NCBI GenBank assembly: GCA_903898215.1
Contig: CAIUEQ010000261.1
Location: 1-9,720, forward strand
Length of the DNA: 9,720 bases
From: an uncultured Bacteroidota bacterium
Lineage (GTDB): Bacteria > Bacteroidota > Bacteroidia > UKL13-3
Reading direction: 5' to 3'
The notes beneath the pieces were generated by a model. The model saw nothing but the letters and a program-made list of their open reading frames with translations. It was not told the origin of the DNA and made no database searches. The translations under genes were made by a program, and so were the position numbers. Below are positions 1-7,010 of the stretch, piece after piece; the stretch's first letter is position 1; each line of letters starts with the position of its first letter.

Positions 1-479
1 AAGAAGGAAGAGTTGAATTAGAAACATCAGAATTTGATATCGTAAAATTATTTCATGATCAGATCAACGTGATGAGGGATATAACAAAACCAAGACAGAT
101 CATTTTGTTTCATACTTCTTTGCAAAGTTGTATGGTAAAATTAGATAAAAAAATTACTAGAACCATTTTACAAAACCTACTTTCAAATGCCATAAAGTAT
201 TCGGGAGAAAATACTTCCATAGACGTAAAATTTAATGTCCATGAAAGTCAAATTATGCTTTCCGTTTCTGATAAAGGAATCGGAATTCCTGAAAATGAAC
301 AACAACATTTGTTTGAAAGATTTTACCGAGCAAAAAATGTAACAAATATACAAGGTACAGGAATTGGGCTCAATATCATTAAAAAGTATATTGAATTGAT
401 GAAGGGTGAAATTACTTTCAAAAGTGAACTGAATATAGGTTCCACATTTATTGTTGACATTCCATTAATTAATTTTTGA
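1..479 (+). CDS. Sensor histidine kinase, C-terminal ATP-binding part (5' end outside window)
   Basis: This is the catalytic end of a two-component sensor kinase. It binds ATP, autophosphorylates a histidine and passes the phosphate to a response regulator. The frame (first full codon at base 3) is open from the window edge to a TGA at 477-479, giving about 158 visible residues. They form a HATPase_c domain: an N-box (NLLSNAIKYS, near base 177), a G1 box (DKGIGIP), an F-box (LFERFYRA) and a G2 box (GTGIGLNI), ending in a typical strand-rich tail (GSTFIVDIP). The sensor region and the histidine-containing dimerisation helix lie upstream of the window, so the signal cannot be read. Only 11 nt separate it from the receiver-Crp gene, so it is almost certainly that regulator's cognate kinase. 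A GTG at 69 could start a short ORF but would cut the domain, so the gene is treated as running in from the left. Confidence 0.93.
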   Translation, partial: EGRVELETSEFDIVKLFHDQINVMRDITKPRQIILFHTSLQSCMVKLDKKITRTILQNLLSNAIKYSGENTSIDVKFNVHESQIMLSVSDKGIGIPENEQQHLFERFYRAKNVTNIQGTGIGLNIIKKYIELMKGEITFKSELNIGSTFIVDIPLINF

Positions 480-490
480 AATCTATACCT

Positions 491-1549
491 ATGAAAACTA
501 TATTATTAATTGAAGACAATGCAGATCTAAGAGAAAACACAGCCGAGTTACTCGAAGAATCCAACTATAAAATTATTACTGCCGAGAATGGTAAAATTGG
601 AATTGAGTTGGCAATTAATCATTTGCCCGATCTGATCATTTGTGATATCATGATGCCTGAATTAGATGGCTATGAAGTGTTGGAAATACTTAGCAAAAAT
701 CCTTTAACCGAAACTATTCCTTTTGTATTTTTAACAGCAAGATCTGAAAACTCAGACTTGCGTAAAGGGATGTCGCTAGGTGCTGACGATTATATTACAA
801 AGCCGTTTAAAGAAGTTGAGTTGATCGAGGCAATCGAAACACGACTTAGAAAAAACGAAATGCTAAAAACTGTTTATCAGCAATCGGCAGAAGGTATTGA
901 ATCGTTTATTGAAAATGCCCAACAACTTGTGGAGTTAAATGGTCTTTCAAAAAATCGGACAATGCATTTGTTCAAGAAAAAATATTCTATTTACAATGAA
1001 GGAAGTTTTCCAAGAGGTATCTATTTTATACAAAAAGGAAAAGTAAAAACCTTCATCTCAAACGAAGACGGAAAAGACTACATCATCGGGCTATATAATG
1101 AAGGAGAATTTTTTGGATACCTTTCTTTACTTGAAGAAACTGTTTATCGTGAAACTTCTGAAACTTTAGAAGACAGTGAAATCTATTTTATTCCGAAAGA
1201 AGATTTTTTCACCTTGCTTGTTTCCAATCGCGAAGTGGCAAAACGATTTATTAAAATGCTCTCAAGCAATTTGGTAGAAATGGAAACCAGAATTTTAAAA
1301 CTTGCATACAATTCAGTTAGAAAACGTGTGGCCGAATCGCTTGTTATGCTCGAAAAAACTTATAACAACTTAAATCAACAACCTTTTACAATTTCGATGA
1401 GTCGTGAAGATATTGCTAATATTGTTGGCACATCCACAGAAACAGTTATTCGTGCCCTCTCCGATTTTAAAGATGAAAATATTATCGCCATCAAAGGAAG
1501 AAATATCTCTATTATCAATTTGGAAAAATTACAAAAAATGAAAAACTAA
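491..1549 (+). CDS. Response regulator: receiver domain fused to a Crp/Fnr-type DNA-binding regulator
   Basis: This 352-residue transcription factor is predicted to be phosphorylated by the upstream kinase. Residues 1-120 are a receiver domain with acidic pocket E8/D9, phospho-acceptor D52 (ICDIMMPELDG), T82 and K104 (TKPF). Residues of about 150-255 form a cyclic-nucleotide-type beta-roll, and about 265-345 a Crp winged helix-turn-helix. The recognition helix (TSTETVIRALSDF, 314-326) keeps E317 and R321, equivalent by eye to Fnr Glu209 and Arg213, and the following wing (IIAIKGRNISI) also resembles Fnr. The cAMP-pocket Glu of Crp (GEL) is Tyr210 here, although an Arg (R220) is kept. The only cysteine is C51 in the receiver, so an Fnr-type Fe-S cluster is excluded. 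The ATG at 491 was chosen over a TTG at 476 because it starts exactly at the receiver's first strand (MKTILLIEDN) and avoids overlapping the kinase. Domain identity is clear; the target genes are inferred. Confidence 0.93.
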   Translation: MKTILLIEDNADLRENTAELLEESNYKIITAENGKIGIELAINHLPDLIICDIMMPELDGYEVLEILSKNPLTETIPFVFLTARSENSDLRKGMSLGADDYITKPFKEVELIEAIETRLRKNEMLKTVYQQSAEGIESFIENAQQLVELNGLSKNRTMHLFKKKYSIYNEGSFPRGIYFIQKGKVKTFISNEDGKDYIIGLYNEGEFFGYLSLLEETVYRETSETLEDSEIYFIPKEDFFTLLVSNREVAKRFIKMLSSNLVEMETRILKLAYNSVRKRVAESLVMLEKTYNNLNQQPFTISMSREDIANIVGTSTETVIRALSDFKDENIIAIKGRNISIINLEKLQKMKN

Positions 1550-1566
1550 TATTCTTCAGTTGTATT

Positions 1567-1582
1567 TATGATGTTGGTCATA
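1567..1582 (+). promoter_or_regulatory. Putative Crp/Fnr-type operator (TATGA-N6-TCATA) upstream of the usp gene
   Basis: A perfect inverted repeat with 5-bp arms and a 6-bp spacer. It fits the general Crp/Fnr layout TGA-N6-TCA. Its centre (1574.5) lies 28.5 bases before the first base of the TAnnTTTG element at 1603. With a transcription start near 1615 that places it at about -41, the usual position from which Crp/Fnr proteins activate (class II). The likely ligand is the receiver-Crp regulator encoded just upstream. The arms differ from the Fnr consensus TTGAT/ATCAA at the outer base, and binding is inferred only. Confidence 0.5.
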
Positions 1583-1602
1583 TTTCAATATTCAAAGTCC
1601 GT

Positions 1603-1610
1603 TAGCTTTG
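1603..1610 (+). promoter_or_regulatory. Bacteroidota-type -7 promoter element (TAGCTTTG) for the usp gene
   Basis: TAGCTTTG is an exact match to the TAnnTTTG element recognised by the Bacteroidota primary sigma factor. It ends 20 bases before the start codon at 1631, giving a short leader. No good -33 TTTG is seen at the usual distance, consistent with an activator-dependent promoter using the palindrome at 1567-1582. Confidence 0.55.
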
Positions 1611-1630
1611 TAGCTTGATTACAATGGATT

Positions 1631-2452
1631 ATGTTTAAAGTATTGTTGCCAACTGACTTTTCAAATACCTCTCAAAACGCTATCGTTTATGCATTAGAAA
1701 TGTTTAAAGGTTTTGAGGTTGATTTTGATTTGTTGCATGTAATATTTTATGAGGGTGAAGAAGCTAATGATTTAAAAGATCTCAAGAAAAATGCAACACA
1801 CGAATTTGAATTGCTGAAAAACAAACTTGAAAAAAATAATATAGAAATTCCTAAACACTTTTCTTTTCATATTGAGCATGGAAATCACATCAGTCAAATG
1901 ATTGACAACTATGCCAACGACCATAAAAAAGACTTACTGATAATTGGAGCAACTGGTGAAATCTTTTCAAATCATCACCTATTAAGCGAACGAACAATTG
2001 AATTAATTTCGGTTACAAAAATTCCGGTTCTATCGATCCCAAATAATACTTCCTATAAAAAAATCAACGACATCATTTATGCCACAGATTTATCTGATAT
2101 AGATTTTGAAGCACGTGAGTTAATTGCGTTTGCTAAGTTGTTTGATGCATTTGTACACTTTGTACATGTATTCCCTGAAATGCTTGGCACCACAAGGTTT
2201 AACCCCGATCATATCACAAACGATCTGATCAAAAAATTCAAATATCCCAACATCACTTTTGATGCCATCATGAATAATGAAGTAGAAAAATCGTTAGTGG
2301 ATTTTATTAAAGAAAAGAAACCTGCTATCGTTGCAGTGTTCACTCATAAACGAAATATTATTGAGCAACTATTTTATAATAGTGTTTCAAAAGAAGTTTC
2401 AATAAAAATTGATATCCCGATTTTTACTTTTAAGAAAAACACTGAATTTTAA
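1631..2452 (+). CDS. Universal stress protein, two tandem Usp domains
   Basis: A cytoplasmic UspA-superfamily protein of 273 residues. Such proteins accumulate under starvation, hypoxia or other stress, and some bind ATP. Domain 1 (about 1-137) opens with KVLLPTDFS and has LLIIGATG at 102-109 followed by SVTKIPVLSIP. Domain 2 (about 146-268) opens with IIYATDLSD and ends IDIPIFTF. The nucleotide motif G-x2-G-x9-G-S/T is only partly present in domain 1 (G106, G109, then S119 where Gly is expected) and is not recognisable in domain 2. ATP binding is therefore uncertain and domain 2 may be structural. The ATG at 1631 fits the first beta strand; an ATG at 1624 is out of frame and opens only a four-codon ORF. 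The gene follows the receiver-Crp gene by 81 nt, with its own predicted promoter and operator, so it is a likely direct target. Confidence 0.9.
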   Translation: MFKVLLPTDFSNTSQNAIVYALEMFKGFEVDFDLLHVIFYEGEEANDLKDLKKNATHEFELLKNKLEKNNIEIPKHFSFHIEHGNHISQMIDNYANDHKKDLLIIGATGEIFSNHHLLSERTIELISVTKIPVLSIPNNTSYKKINDIIYATDLSDIDFEARELIAFAKLFDAFVHFVHVFPEMLGTTRFNPDHITNDLIKKFKYPNITFDAIMNNEVEKSLVDFIKEKKPAIVAVFTHKRNIIEQLFYNSVSKEVSIKIDIPIFTFKKNTEF

Positions 2453-2482
2453 AATTCGTATTCGAGTTTGTGATTTAACAAT

Positions 2483-2510
2483 GTAGTTAACCAATAACTA
2501 CTATTTATTT
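2483..2510 (+). terminator. Predicted terminator downstream of the usp gene
   Basis: A perfect 7-bp inverted repeat, GTAGTTA (2483-2489) and TAACTAC (2495-2501), with a 5-nt loop. On the + strand it is followed by the T-rich tract TATTTATTTTAT. It lies between convergent genes (usp on +, lipoprotein on -). The stem is AT-rich and the T tract is interrupted, so it may be weak. On the - strand the stem is followed by a much poorer T tract. Confidence 0.5.
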
Positions 2511-2543
2511 TATAGATCTTCTTATAAGATAAAATCAGTTCTG

Positions 2544-2756
2544 CTAATGCTCAGCTTTCATTAACGAATCATCATCAACAGCATCAATTTGTGCTTTGAT
2601 GGCCTTTTCAAGTGAGTCCATTGCCACCTGATCTTTTGCAACCTGAGTTTCTACAGCTTTCTTCTCCTGCTCTTCTACTTTTTTATTTCCATCACCACAT
2701 GCAAAAAATGTTGCAACAAAAATTGCCGATGCTAAAATTAAAATATGTTTTTTCAT
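2544..2756 (-). CDS. Small predicted lipoprotein of unknown function
   Basis: A 70-residue protein. The start at 2756 (MKKHILILASAIFV) gives a typical export signal: lysines, a hydrophobic core, then FFAC with C20 as the candidate lipidated cysteine. The -3 residue is Phe rather than the usual Leu, so the lipobox is imperfect. The mature part is about 50 residues, rich in Lys, Glu, Gln, Asp and Ala without Pro, and looks like one charged helix. An in-frame ATG at 2849 would add 31 residues overlapping the lptB 3' end and bury the signal peptide, so it was rejected. The gene is 34 nt downstream of lptB on the same strand and may be co-transcribed, suggesting an envelope location. I do not recognise a family. 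It differs from a mere shadow ORF by its clean signal peptide and position. Confidence 0.65.
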   Translation of the reverse strand: MKKHILILASAIFVATFFACGDGNKKVEEQEKKAVETQVAKDQVAMDSLEKAIKAQIDAVDDDSLMKAEH

Positions 2757-2790
2757 AACAGTTGATTTTCTAAAAATATTTTTTTCGATT

Positions 2791-3513
2791 TTATCTAAGA
2801 ACAAAGTTTTCACCAAGATAAACTTTTCTAACAATTTCGTCATCGGCAAGTTCTTGTGCTGTTCCTGCCTTTAAAATTTTTCCTTCAAATAATAAATATG
2901 CACGGTCAACAATAGAAAGAGTTTCATGCACATTGTGATCGGTAATAAGAATACCGATATTTTTATTTTTTAACTTCGCCACTATCTGCTGAATATCATC
3001 TACCGCAATAGGATCGATACCTGCAAAGGGCTCATCCAATAAAATAAATTTTGGATTTACAGCAAGTGCACGGGCAATTTCACATCTGCGTCTTTCTCCT
3101 CCACTCAACACATTTCCCAAACTTTTACGTACCCGATTCAAGCCAAACTCTTCCATCAATATTTCTAACTTTTCCTTCTGCTCCTGTTTTGTCATTTTTG
3201 TCATTTCCAAAACTGCTTTCACATTATCCTCTACACTTAATGTTCTGAAAATTGATGCTTCTTGTGGCAAATATCCTAACCCTTTTTGAGCACGTTTATA
3301 CATTGGCAAATCAGTCAACTCCTCATCATCTAACAATACTCTTCCTCCATCGGGTTTTACTAAACCTACGGTCATATAAAAAGTGGTAGTTTTTCCGGCA
3401 CCGTTAGGACCAAGCAAACCAACACATTCACCTTGATTAACCTCAATGGTAACGTTGTCGACAACAGTTCTTTTTTTGTAACGCTTAACTAAATTTTCTG
3501 ATCGTAAAATCAT
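2791..3513 (-). CDS. lptB: LptB, ATPase of the lipopolysaccharide export ABC transporter
   Basis: The cytoplasmic ATPase that, with LptF and LptG, extracts lipopolysaccharide from the inner membrane and pushes it along the Lpt bridge to the outer membrane. The 240-residue length is typical of LptB. In order: Walker A GPNGAGKT (35-42), Q-loop Gln84 (YLPQEASIFR, highly characteristic of LptB), signature LSGGE (136-140) followed by RRRCEIARAL, Walker B FILLDE (156-161), the D-loop region AGIDP, and switch His193 (ITDHNVHETL). The start MILRSENLVKRY is the usual N-terminus. No lptA, lptC, lptF or lptG gene lies in the window, which is common since these are often scattered. The gene sits between the purF-like gene and the small lipoprotein, all on the - strand. 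Confidence 0.95.
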   Translation of the reverse strand: MILRSENLVKRYKKRTVVDNVTIEVNQGECVGLLGPNGAGKTTTFYMTVGLVKPDGGRVLLDDEELTDLPMYKRAQKGLGYLPQEASIFRTLSVEDNVKAVLEMTKMTKQEQKEKLEILMEEFGLNRVRKSLGNVLSGGERRRCEIARALAVNPKFILLDEPFAGIDPIAVDDIQQIVAKLKNKNIGILITDHNVHETLSIVDRAYLLFEGKILKAGTAQELADDEIVRKVYLGENFVLR

Positions 3514-3525
3514 TTTATTTTGTCT

Positions 3526-3584
3526 GTTAGCTATTGGCTATTATCCTCTGGCTGCTAAAATCTAGCGGCTAAGAGATATTTTTT
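3526..3584. repeat. Intergenic GGCT/TAGC-rich stretch with 12-bp hairpin and T6 run
   Basis: The 69-nt gap between lptB and the purF-like gene contains a degenerate repetition of TAGCTAT / TGGCTAT / TGGCTGC / TAGCGGCT units. Its right half folds into a hairpin: arms 3546-3557 (CTCTGGCTGCTA) and 3563-3575 (TAGCGGCT, a bulged A, AGAG), with a 5-nt loop. Two pairs are G-U if read as + strand RNA; on the - strand they become mismatches. T6 (3579-3584) follows the stem by three bases on the + strand. It therefore looks like a terminator facing +, although both flanking genes run -. The T6 run overlaps the purF-like stop codon. Confidence 0.45.
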
Positions 3585-5478
3585 AATATGCTCTTGCTGT
3601 ATTTCCTTCTATATAATTGATAAAAGCATTATTCACTACTTTGTTTCCTCCCGGTGTTGGATAATTTCCACTAAAATACCAATCTCCGGTATGGTTCGGA
3701 CAAGCAATATGCAAATTATCGATACTTTGATAAATCACATCAACCTCGGCATTGATATCTTGAGGAGAAACTATCTGTGCAATTTTTTTGCTGATCTCAT
3801 CATCTGAAAACAACCCATATAATTCCTTCAAATAATTCACCATTTCCTCTTTAGGAATATTTTGTTGTGCCTTACATTTTTGATAAACTTCATCCAGTAA
3901 ATGTTCTTTCTTTTGTTCTTTTACCAATGCTATCATTGCCTGAAAAGCAACAAAATCTTTTAGCCTGCTCATATCAATTCCATAACAATCAGGATATCGA
4001 ATTTGAGGTGCTGAAGAAACGATGATGATTTTTTTAGGATTTAAACGATCCAAAATTCTTAAGATACTTAACTTTAAAGTTGTTCCACGCACAATTGAAT
4101 CGTCCATCACAATCAACGTATCTTGATGATTGTTGATGATTCCGTAAGTTACATCATAAACGTGTGCCACCATATCTTCACGATGGCTATCATCGGTGAT
4201 GAACGTTCGGAGTTTCGCATCTTTTACAGCTAACCTTTCTCTTCGAGGATGCACTGCAAGAATGTCTTTTAGTTTTGTCTGATCAATTTTATCACCGAGC
4301 TTTTTTATCTCTGCCAACTTCCAACCATCCAATAAATTATTGATACCGTCAATCAATCCGTAAAAAGCAGTGTTCGCAGTATTTGGGATATAAGAAAAAA
4401 CAGTGTTTTTAAAATCGTTGTTTACGCTTTGCATGATCTTTTGCGCTAAAAGATAACCAAGCATTTTACGCTCTTTATAAATATCTAAATCGTTTCCACG
4501 AGAAAAATATATTCGCTCAAATGAACAAGAAGTTTTTTCGGATGGAGGAATAATATTTATCTCCTCAATTTTTCCATCTTGTCGGATGATGAGTGCATTT
4601 CCTGCACCCAACTCTTTAATATCATTGATGCTCACATTAAAGCCTGTTTGTATCGCAGGACGCTCGCTTGTAACAACGGCAACTTCATCATCACTATAAT
4701 AAAAACATGGACGAATTCCATTTGGATCACGAACCACAAATGCATCACCATGACCAATCATTCCGGCCATCACATAACCGCCATCAGTGTCACGCAAGGC
4801 ACGTTTTAAAATATTTTCGATATTGATATTTTGGGAAATGAGGGCTGAAATTTCTTTATTTCCGTTTCCTTCCAATTTGAATTTTGTGAAATTCCGTTGA
4901 TTTTCCTCGTCCAAAAAATGTCCGATCTTTTCAAGTAAGGTAACGGTATCAGCTTTTTCACGAGGGTGCTGACCAAGCTCTACCAACACATCAAACAATT
5001 CATCCACATTGGTGAGATTGAAATTTCCTGCTATCATCAGGTTTCTACTCATCCAATTATTTTCTCTCAGGAATGGATGGCAAAGATCTTTGCTGTTGCC
5101 ACCATGAGTTCCATAACGCAAATGGCCAAGTAACAACTCTCCAACAAAAGGGGAAGTGGCTTTTAAGTAGCCTGCATCTTTTAGCTGTTCTTTATTTCCT
5201 GATTTAGAAATTTTGCTGTTTACTTTTTCAAATATTTCGGAGATGGCATCACTTCCATTTGCACGCTGACGGAAAATATATTGCTCTCCAGGCTCAGGGT
5301 CAAGTTTGATTACACCCACACCCGCACCATCCTGGCCGCGATTGTGTTGTTTCTCCATCAACAAATACAATTTTTTTAGTCCGTAAAGGGCAGAGCCGTA
5401 TTTCTTTTCATAGAAACTAAGGGGCTTTAATAGGCGGATAAATGCTATCCCACACTCGTGTTTTATTGGATCACTCAT
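3583..5478 (-). CDS. purF: Long-form PurF-like amidophosphoribosyltransferase
   Basis: Predicted to catalyse or resemble the first committed step of purine synthesis: PRPP plus glutamine to 5-phosphoribosylamine. The protein has 631 residues against about 470-510 for ordinary PurF. The N-terminal glutaminase domain has the nucleophile as C9 (MSDPIKHECGIA), so an 8-residue propeptide would have to be removed. It also has RGQD (47-50), GHLRYGTHG (R121), N152 and D177. The usual oxyanion Gly after the Asn appears as Phe153. RDPNGIRP is at 250-257. The phosphoribosyltransferase domain has the PRPP loop MDDSIVRGTT (458-467) and RYPDCYGIDMS (494-504). The extra length is spread over insertions near 85-110, 190-225, 380-420 and 520-590. 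By eye, C318, C498 and C593 match three of the four Fe-S cysteines of Bacillus PurF; the fourth position may be H596 or absent. The symbol is used for family membership; a second, canonical purF may exist elsewhere. Confidence 0.85.
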   Translation of the reverse strand: MSDPIKHECGIAFIRLLKPLSFYEKKYGSALYGLKKLYLLMEKQHNRGQDGAGVGVIKLDPEPGEQYIFRQRANGSDAISEIFEKVNSKISKSGNKEQLKDAGYLKATSPFVGELLLGHLRYGTHGGNSKDLCHPFLRENNWMSRNLMIAGNFNLTNVDELFDVLVELGQHPREKADTVTLLEKIGHFLDEENQRNFTKFKLEGNGNKEISALISQNINIENILKRALRDTDGGYVMAGMIGHGDAFVVRDPNGIRPCFYYSDDEVAVVTSERPAIQTGFNVSINDIKELGAGNALIIRQDGKIEEINIIPPSEKTSCSFERIYFSRGNDLDIYKERKMLGYLLAQKIMQSVNNDFKNTVFSYIPNTANTAFYGLIDGINNLLDGWKLAEIKKLGDKIDQTKLKDILAVHPRRERLAVKDAKLRTFITDDSHREDMVAHVYDVTYGIINNHQDTLIVMDDSIVRGTTLKLSILRILDRLNPKKIIIVSSAPQIRYPDCYGIDMSRLKDFVAFQAMIALVKEQKKEHLLDEVYQKCKAQQNIPKEEMVNYLKELYGLFSDDEISKKIAQIVSPQDINAEVDVIYQSIDNLHIACPNHTGDWYFSGNYPTPGGNKVVNNAFINYIEGNTARAY

Positions 5479-5494
5479 AATAGTAATGAGCTGG

Positions 5495-5502
5495 CGAATT
5501 TA
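5495..5502 (-). promoter_or_regulatory. Candidate -7 element (TAAATTCG) for the purF-like gene
   Basis: On the - strand, TAAATTCG lies 16 nt before the start codon. It matches TAnnTTTG with one change (C for T), and the same octamer stands before the DUF4175 gene at 7228-7235. It lies in the 50-nt gap after the thioredoxin-like gene, so transcription may start here rather than only read through. No convincing -33 element was seen. Confidence 0.35.
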
Positions 5503-5528
5503 GCATTTTATAACAGAGCACGAAATCG

Positions 5529-5993
5529 TTATTTTTTTGACTCGGCAATTGCCATATCCAATATTTTTAAAAAAGCCTCGGCATCCTTATATCCAGCGTC
5601 AATAAAAACTGATTTTTTATTGGTAAAAATATAATATACCGTTGGATAACCTGTTGATTCTCCCCTAGAAAGCTGAGCATATAATTGCTGAGGAGATAAA
5701 GTTTGGTCATCCATTTTATACATCACATTTTTTATTTCAGGATTAAATTTTACAGGAATAAAATATTGATTAATTTTTTTTATGACTTCGGGATTTGTAT
5801 AAGTATCGCGGTCCATGCGTTTGCACCACCCGCACCAATCGGTGTATGCATCAACTAGCAATATCTTTTTTGAAACTACAGCTTTTTCATAGCCTTCGTC
5901 CCAACCAAGCCATACTAATTTTTCTTCGTGTGGTTTTGAAAATGAACAGAGTGAAAGGATAAAAACAAAAATGGATAATTTTATAACATGCAT
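5529..5993 (-). CDS. Secreted thioredoxin-like protein (WCGWCK active site)
   Basis: A 154-residue thioredoxin-fold protein, probably a periplasmic disulfide reductase or isomerase. Residues 1-19 are a hydrophobic signal sequence (MHVIKLSIFVFILSL). The redox motif is C54-G-W-C57 in DAYTDWCGWCKRMD, followed by the TYTNPEV segment typical of the thioredoxin_7/DUF255-like group, and a cis-proline at P117 (STGYPTVYYI). C16 in the signal peptide might be a lipidation site (LSLC), but Leu at -1 is unfavourable. The start at 5993 was chosen because an in-frame ATG at 6041 would place 16 polar residues ahead of the signal sequence. It is 50 nt upstream of the purF-like gene on the same strand with no evident functional link. 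The substrate is unknown. Confidence 0.87.
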   Translation of the reverse strand: MHVIKLSIFVFILSLCSFSKPHEEKLVWLGWDEGYEKAVVSKKILLVDAYTDWCGWCKRMDRDTYTNPEVIKKINQYFIPVKFNPEIKNVMYKMDDQTLSPQQLYAQLSRGESTGYPTVYYIFTNKKSVFIDAGYKDAEAFLKILDMAIAESKK

Positions 5994-6122
5994 ATTAATT
6001 TTTTTGAGACCCAAATTACAACAATCATTCCTGAATTTCAAAATCGGTACTCATGCAAAATATTAATGCTTAATAAATTTGAAGGATAAATTTTTTGCTA
6101 ACTTTTAACGCATGACCATAAA

Positions 6123-6956
6123 CTATTTGCACTTTAGTGTTGTATTAAAAAAGTCGAAGTCCTTATAGATATCACCTTCTTTCGAATTTATTTCTTCAGC
6201 ATATTTGTCTTTTAATAACTTTAACCACTTACAACCTTCCTCTTGAATTTCATTTTGGGTTAAACTAAAATACATCTTGTCTTTAATCATCATGGTATAG
6301 GACCAAACTATCCGTTTATATAAATATCCATATTCATGATCTGCAAATTCTAAGGCTTTTTTATAATTGTTGATACCTTTAAGATAGTCTCTTACTTTGT
6401 ATTCTGAAAAAGAATAATAATTCCCTAACCCCCAATATGCAGCCATTTTTAAACGATCTTCTTTTGCATTATCGATCACATAGTTGAAATCCTCAATCGC
6501 TTTTTTGTCATCACCTAAATTAAGATAAACACTTGCTCTTTGTAAATAATTATCCAGTGCTTTATTCATGGCTAATGCTTTATTAATATCTTCCAAAGCT
6601 CCTTGATAATCGTGAAAACCAACTCTGGCTCTAGATCGCAAATCGTAATATGAATAATCACAGGAAGGTACATGAGCTATAACAAAATCCAGATCACGTT
6701 TAGAGTCTTCAAATCGTAACGAATAATATTGTGCAATAGCCCTTCCATAATAAGCATCAATGCTGTTCGGATTAATATTTATTGCATTGGTATATTCAAT
6801 GATTGCTTCAGAGAATCTTGATGATTTACTTAAAAAATCCCCTTTAGTAATATAGGTCTGACATTGCGTATTTTTAATTTTACCTTTTGCAATATTCTGA
6901 CAAAAAGCTGTTGTAGAAATGAAAACAACAAAAACAATTTGAATGAATTTTTTCAT
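6123..6956 (-). CDS. Secreted TPR-repeat protein
   Basis: A 277-residue exported protein. Residues 1-20 form a signal peptide (MKKFIQIVFVVFISTTAFCQ), with a cleavage region ending in CQ as is common in Bacteroidota. About five tetratricopeptide repeats follow: roughly 34-66 (SEAIIEYTNAININPN), 67-100 (SKRDLDFVIAHVP), 101-134 (GALEDINKALAMN), 135-167 (KAIEDFNYVIDN) and 171-207 (GINNYKKALEF). The C-terminal part contains GCKWLKLLKDKY. TPRs mediate protein-protein contacts; the partner cannot be read from sequence. The start at 6956 was preferred to an in-frame ATG at 7019, which would add a polar 21-residue leader ahead of the signal peptide and fall inside the predicted operator. A candidate Fnr-type box lies 55-68 nt upstream of the start. 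Confidence 0.87.
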   Translation of the reverse strand: MKKFIQIVFVVFISTTAFCQNIAKGKIKNTQCQTYITKGDFLSKSSRFSEAIIEYTNAININPNSIDAYYGRAIAQYYSLRFEDSKRDLDFVIAHVPSCDYSYYDLRSRARVGFHDYQGALEDINKALAMNKALDNYLQRASVYLNLGDDKKAIEDFNYVIDNAKEDRLKMAAYWGLGNYYSFSEYKVRDYLKGINNYKKALEFADHEYGYLYKRIVWSYTMMIKDKMYFSLTQNEIQEEGCKWLKLLKDKYAEEINSKEGDIYKDFDFFNTTLKCK

Positions 6957-6980
6957 GATTAAAAAAATAAAATACCGACT

Positions 6981-6988
6981 CAAAGGAC
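6981..6988 (-). promoter_or_regulatory. Weak -7 candidate (GTCCTTTG) for the TPR gene
   Basis: On the - strand, GTCCTTTG keeps the TTTG half of TAnnTTTG but lacks TA. It lies 24 nt before the start codon. Its first base is 29.5 bases from the centre of the Fnr-like box, almost the same distance as in the usp promoter (28.5). That spacing is the main reason to list it. Confidence 0.3.
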
Positions 6989-7010
6989 TTGAATTAGTTT
7001 GATTTTGATA

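Noticed and set aside
476..490. TTG start adding five residues to the receiver-Crp protein
   Set aside because: It overlaps the kinase stop and adds residues ahead of the first receiver strand; ATG 491 fits the family.
2501..2530. Palindrome TCTTATAAGA and nearby AT-only inverted repeats
   Set aside because: Short, AT-only and expected by chance in this base composition; not called as an operator or second terminator.
2772..2785. A5-TA-T7 symmetric tract between lptB and the lipoprotein gene
   Set aside because: An A/T-only tract that cannot form a stable stem; not enough for a terminator call.
2757..2849. 31-residue N-terminal extension of the small lipoprotein
   Set aside because: It overlaps the lptB 3' end in another frame and would bury the signal peptide.
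3051..3248. 65-codon + strand ORF inside lptB
   Set aside because: It is antisense to a fully conserved LptB region, with no recognisable domain.
4579..4809. 76-codon + strand ORF inside the purF-like gene
   Set aside because: It is antisense to conserved glutaminase sequence; a shadow frame.
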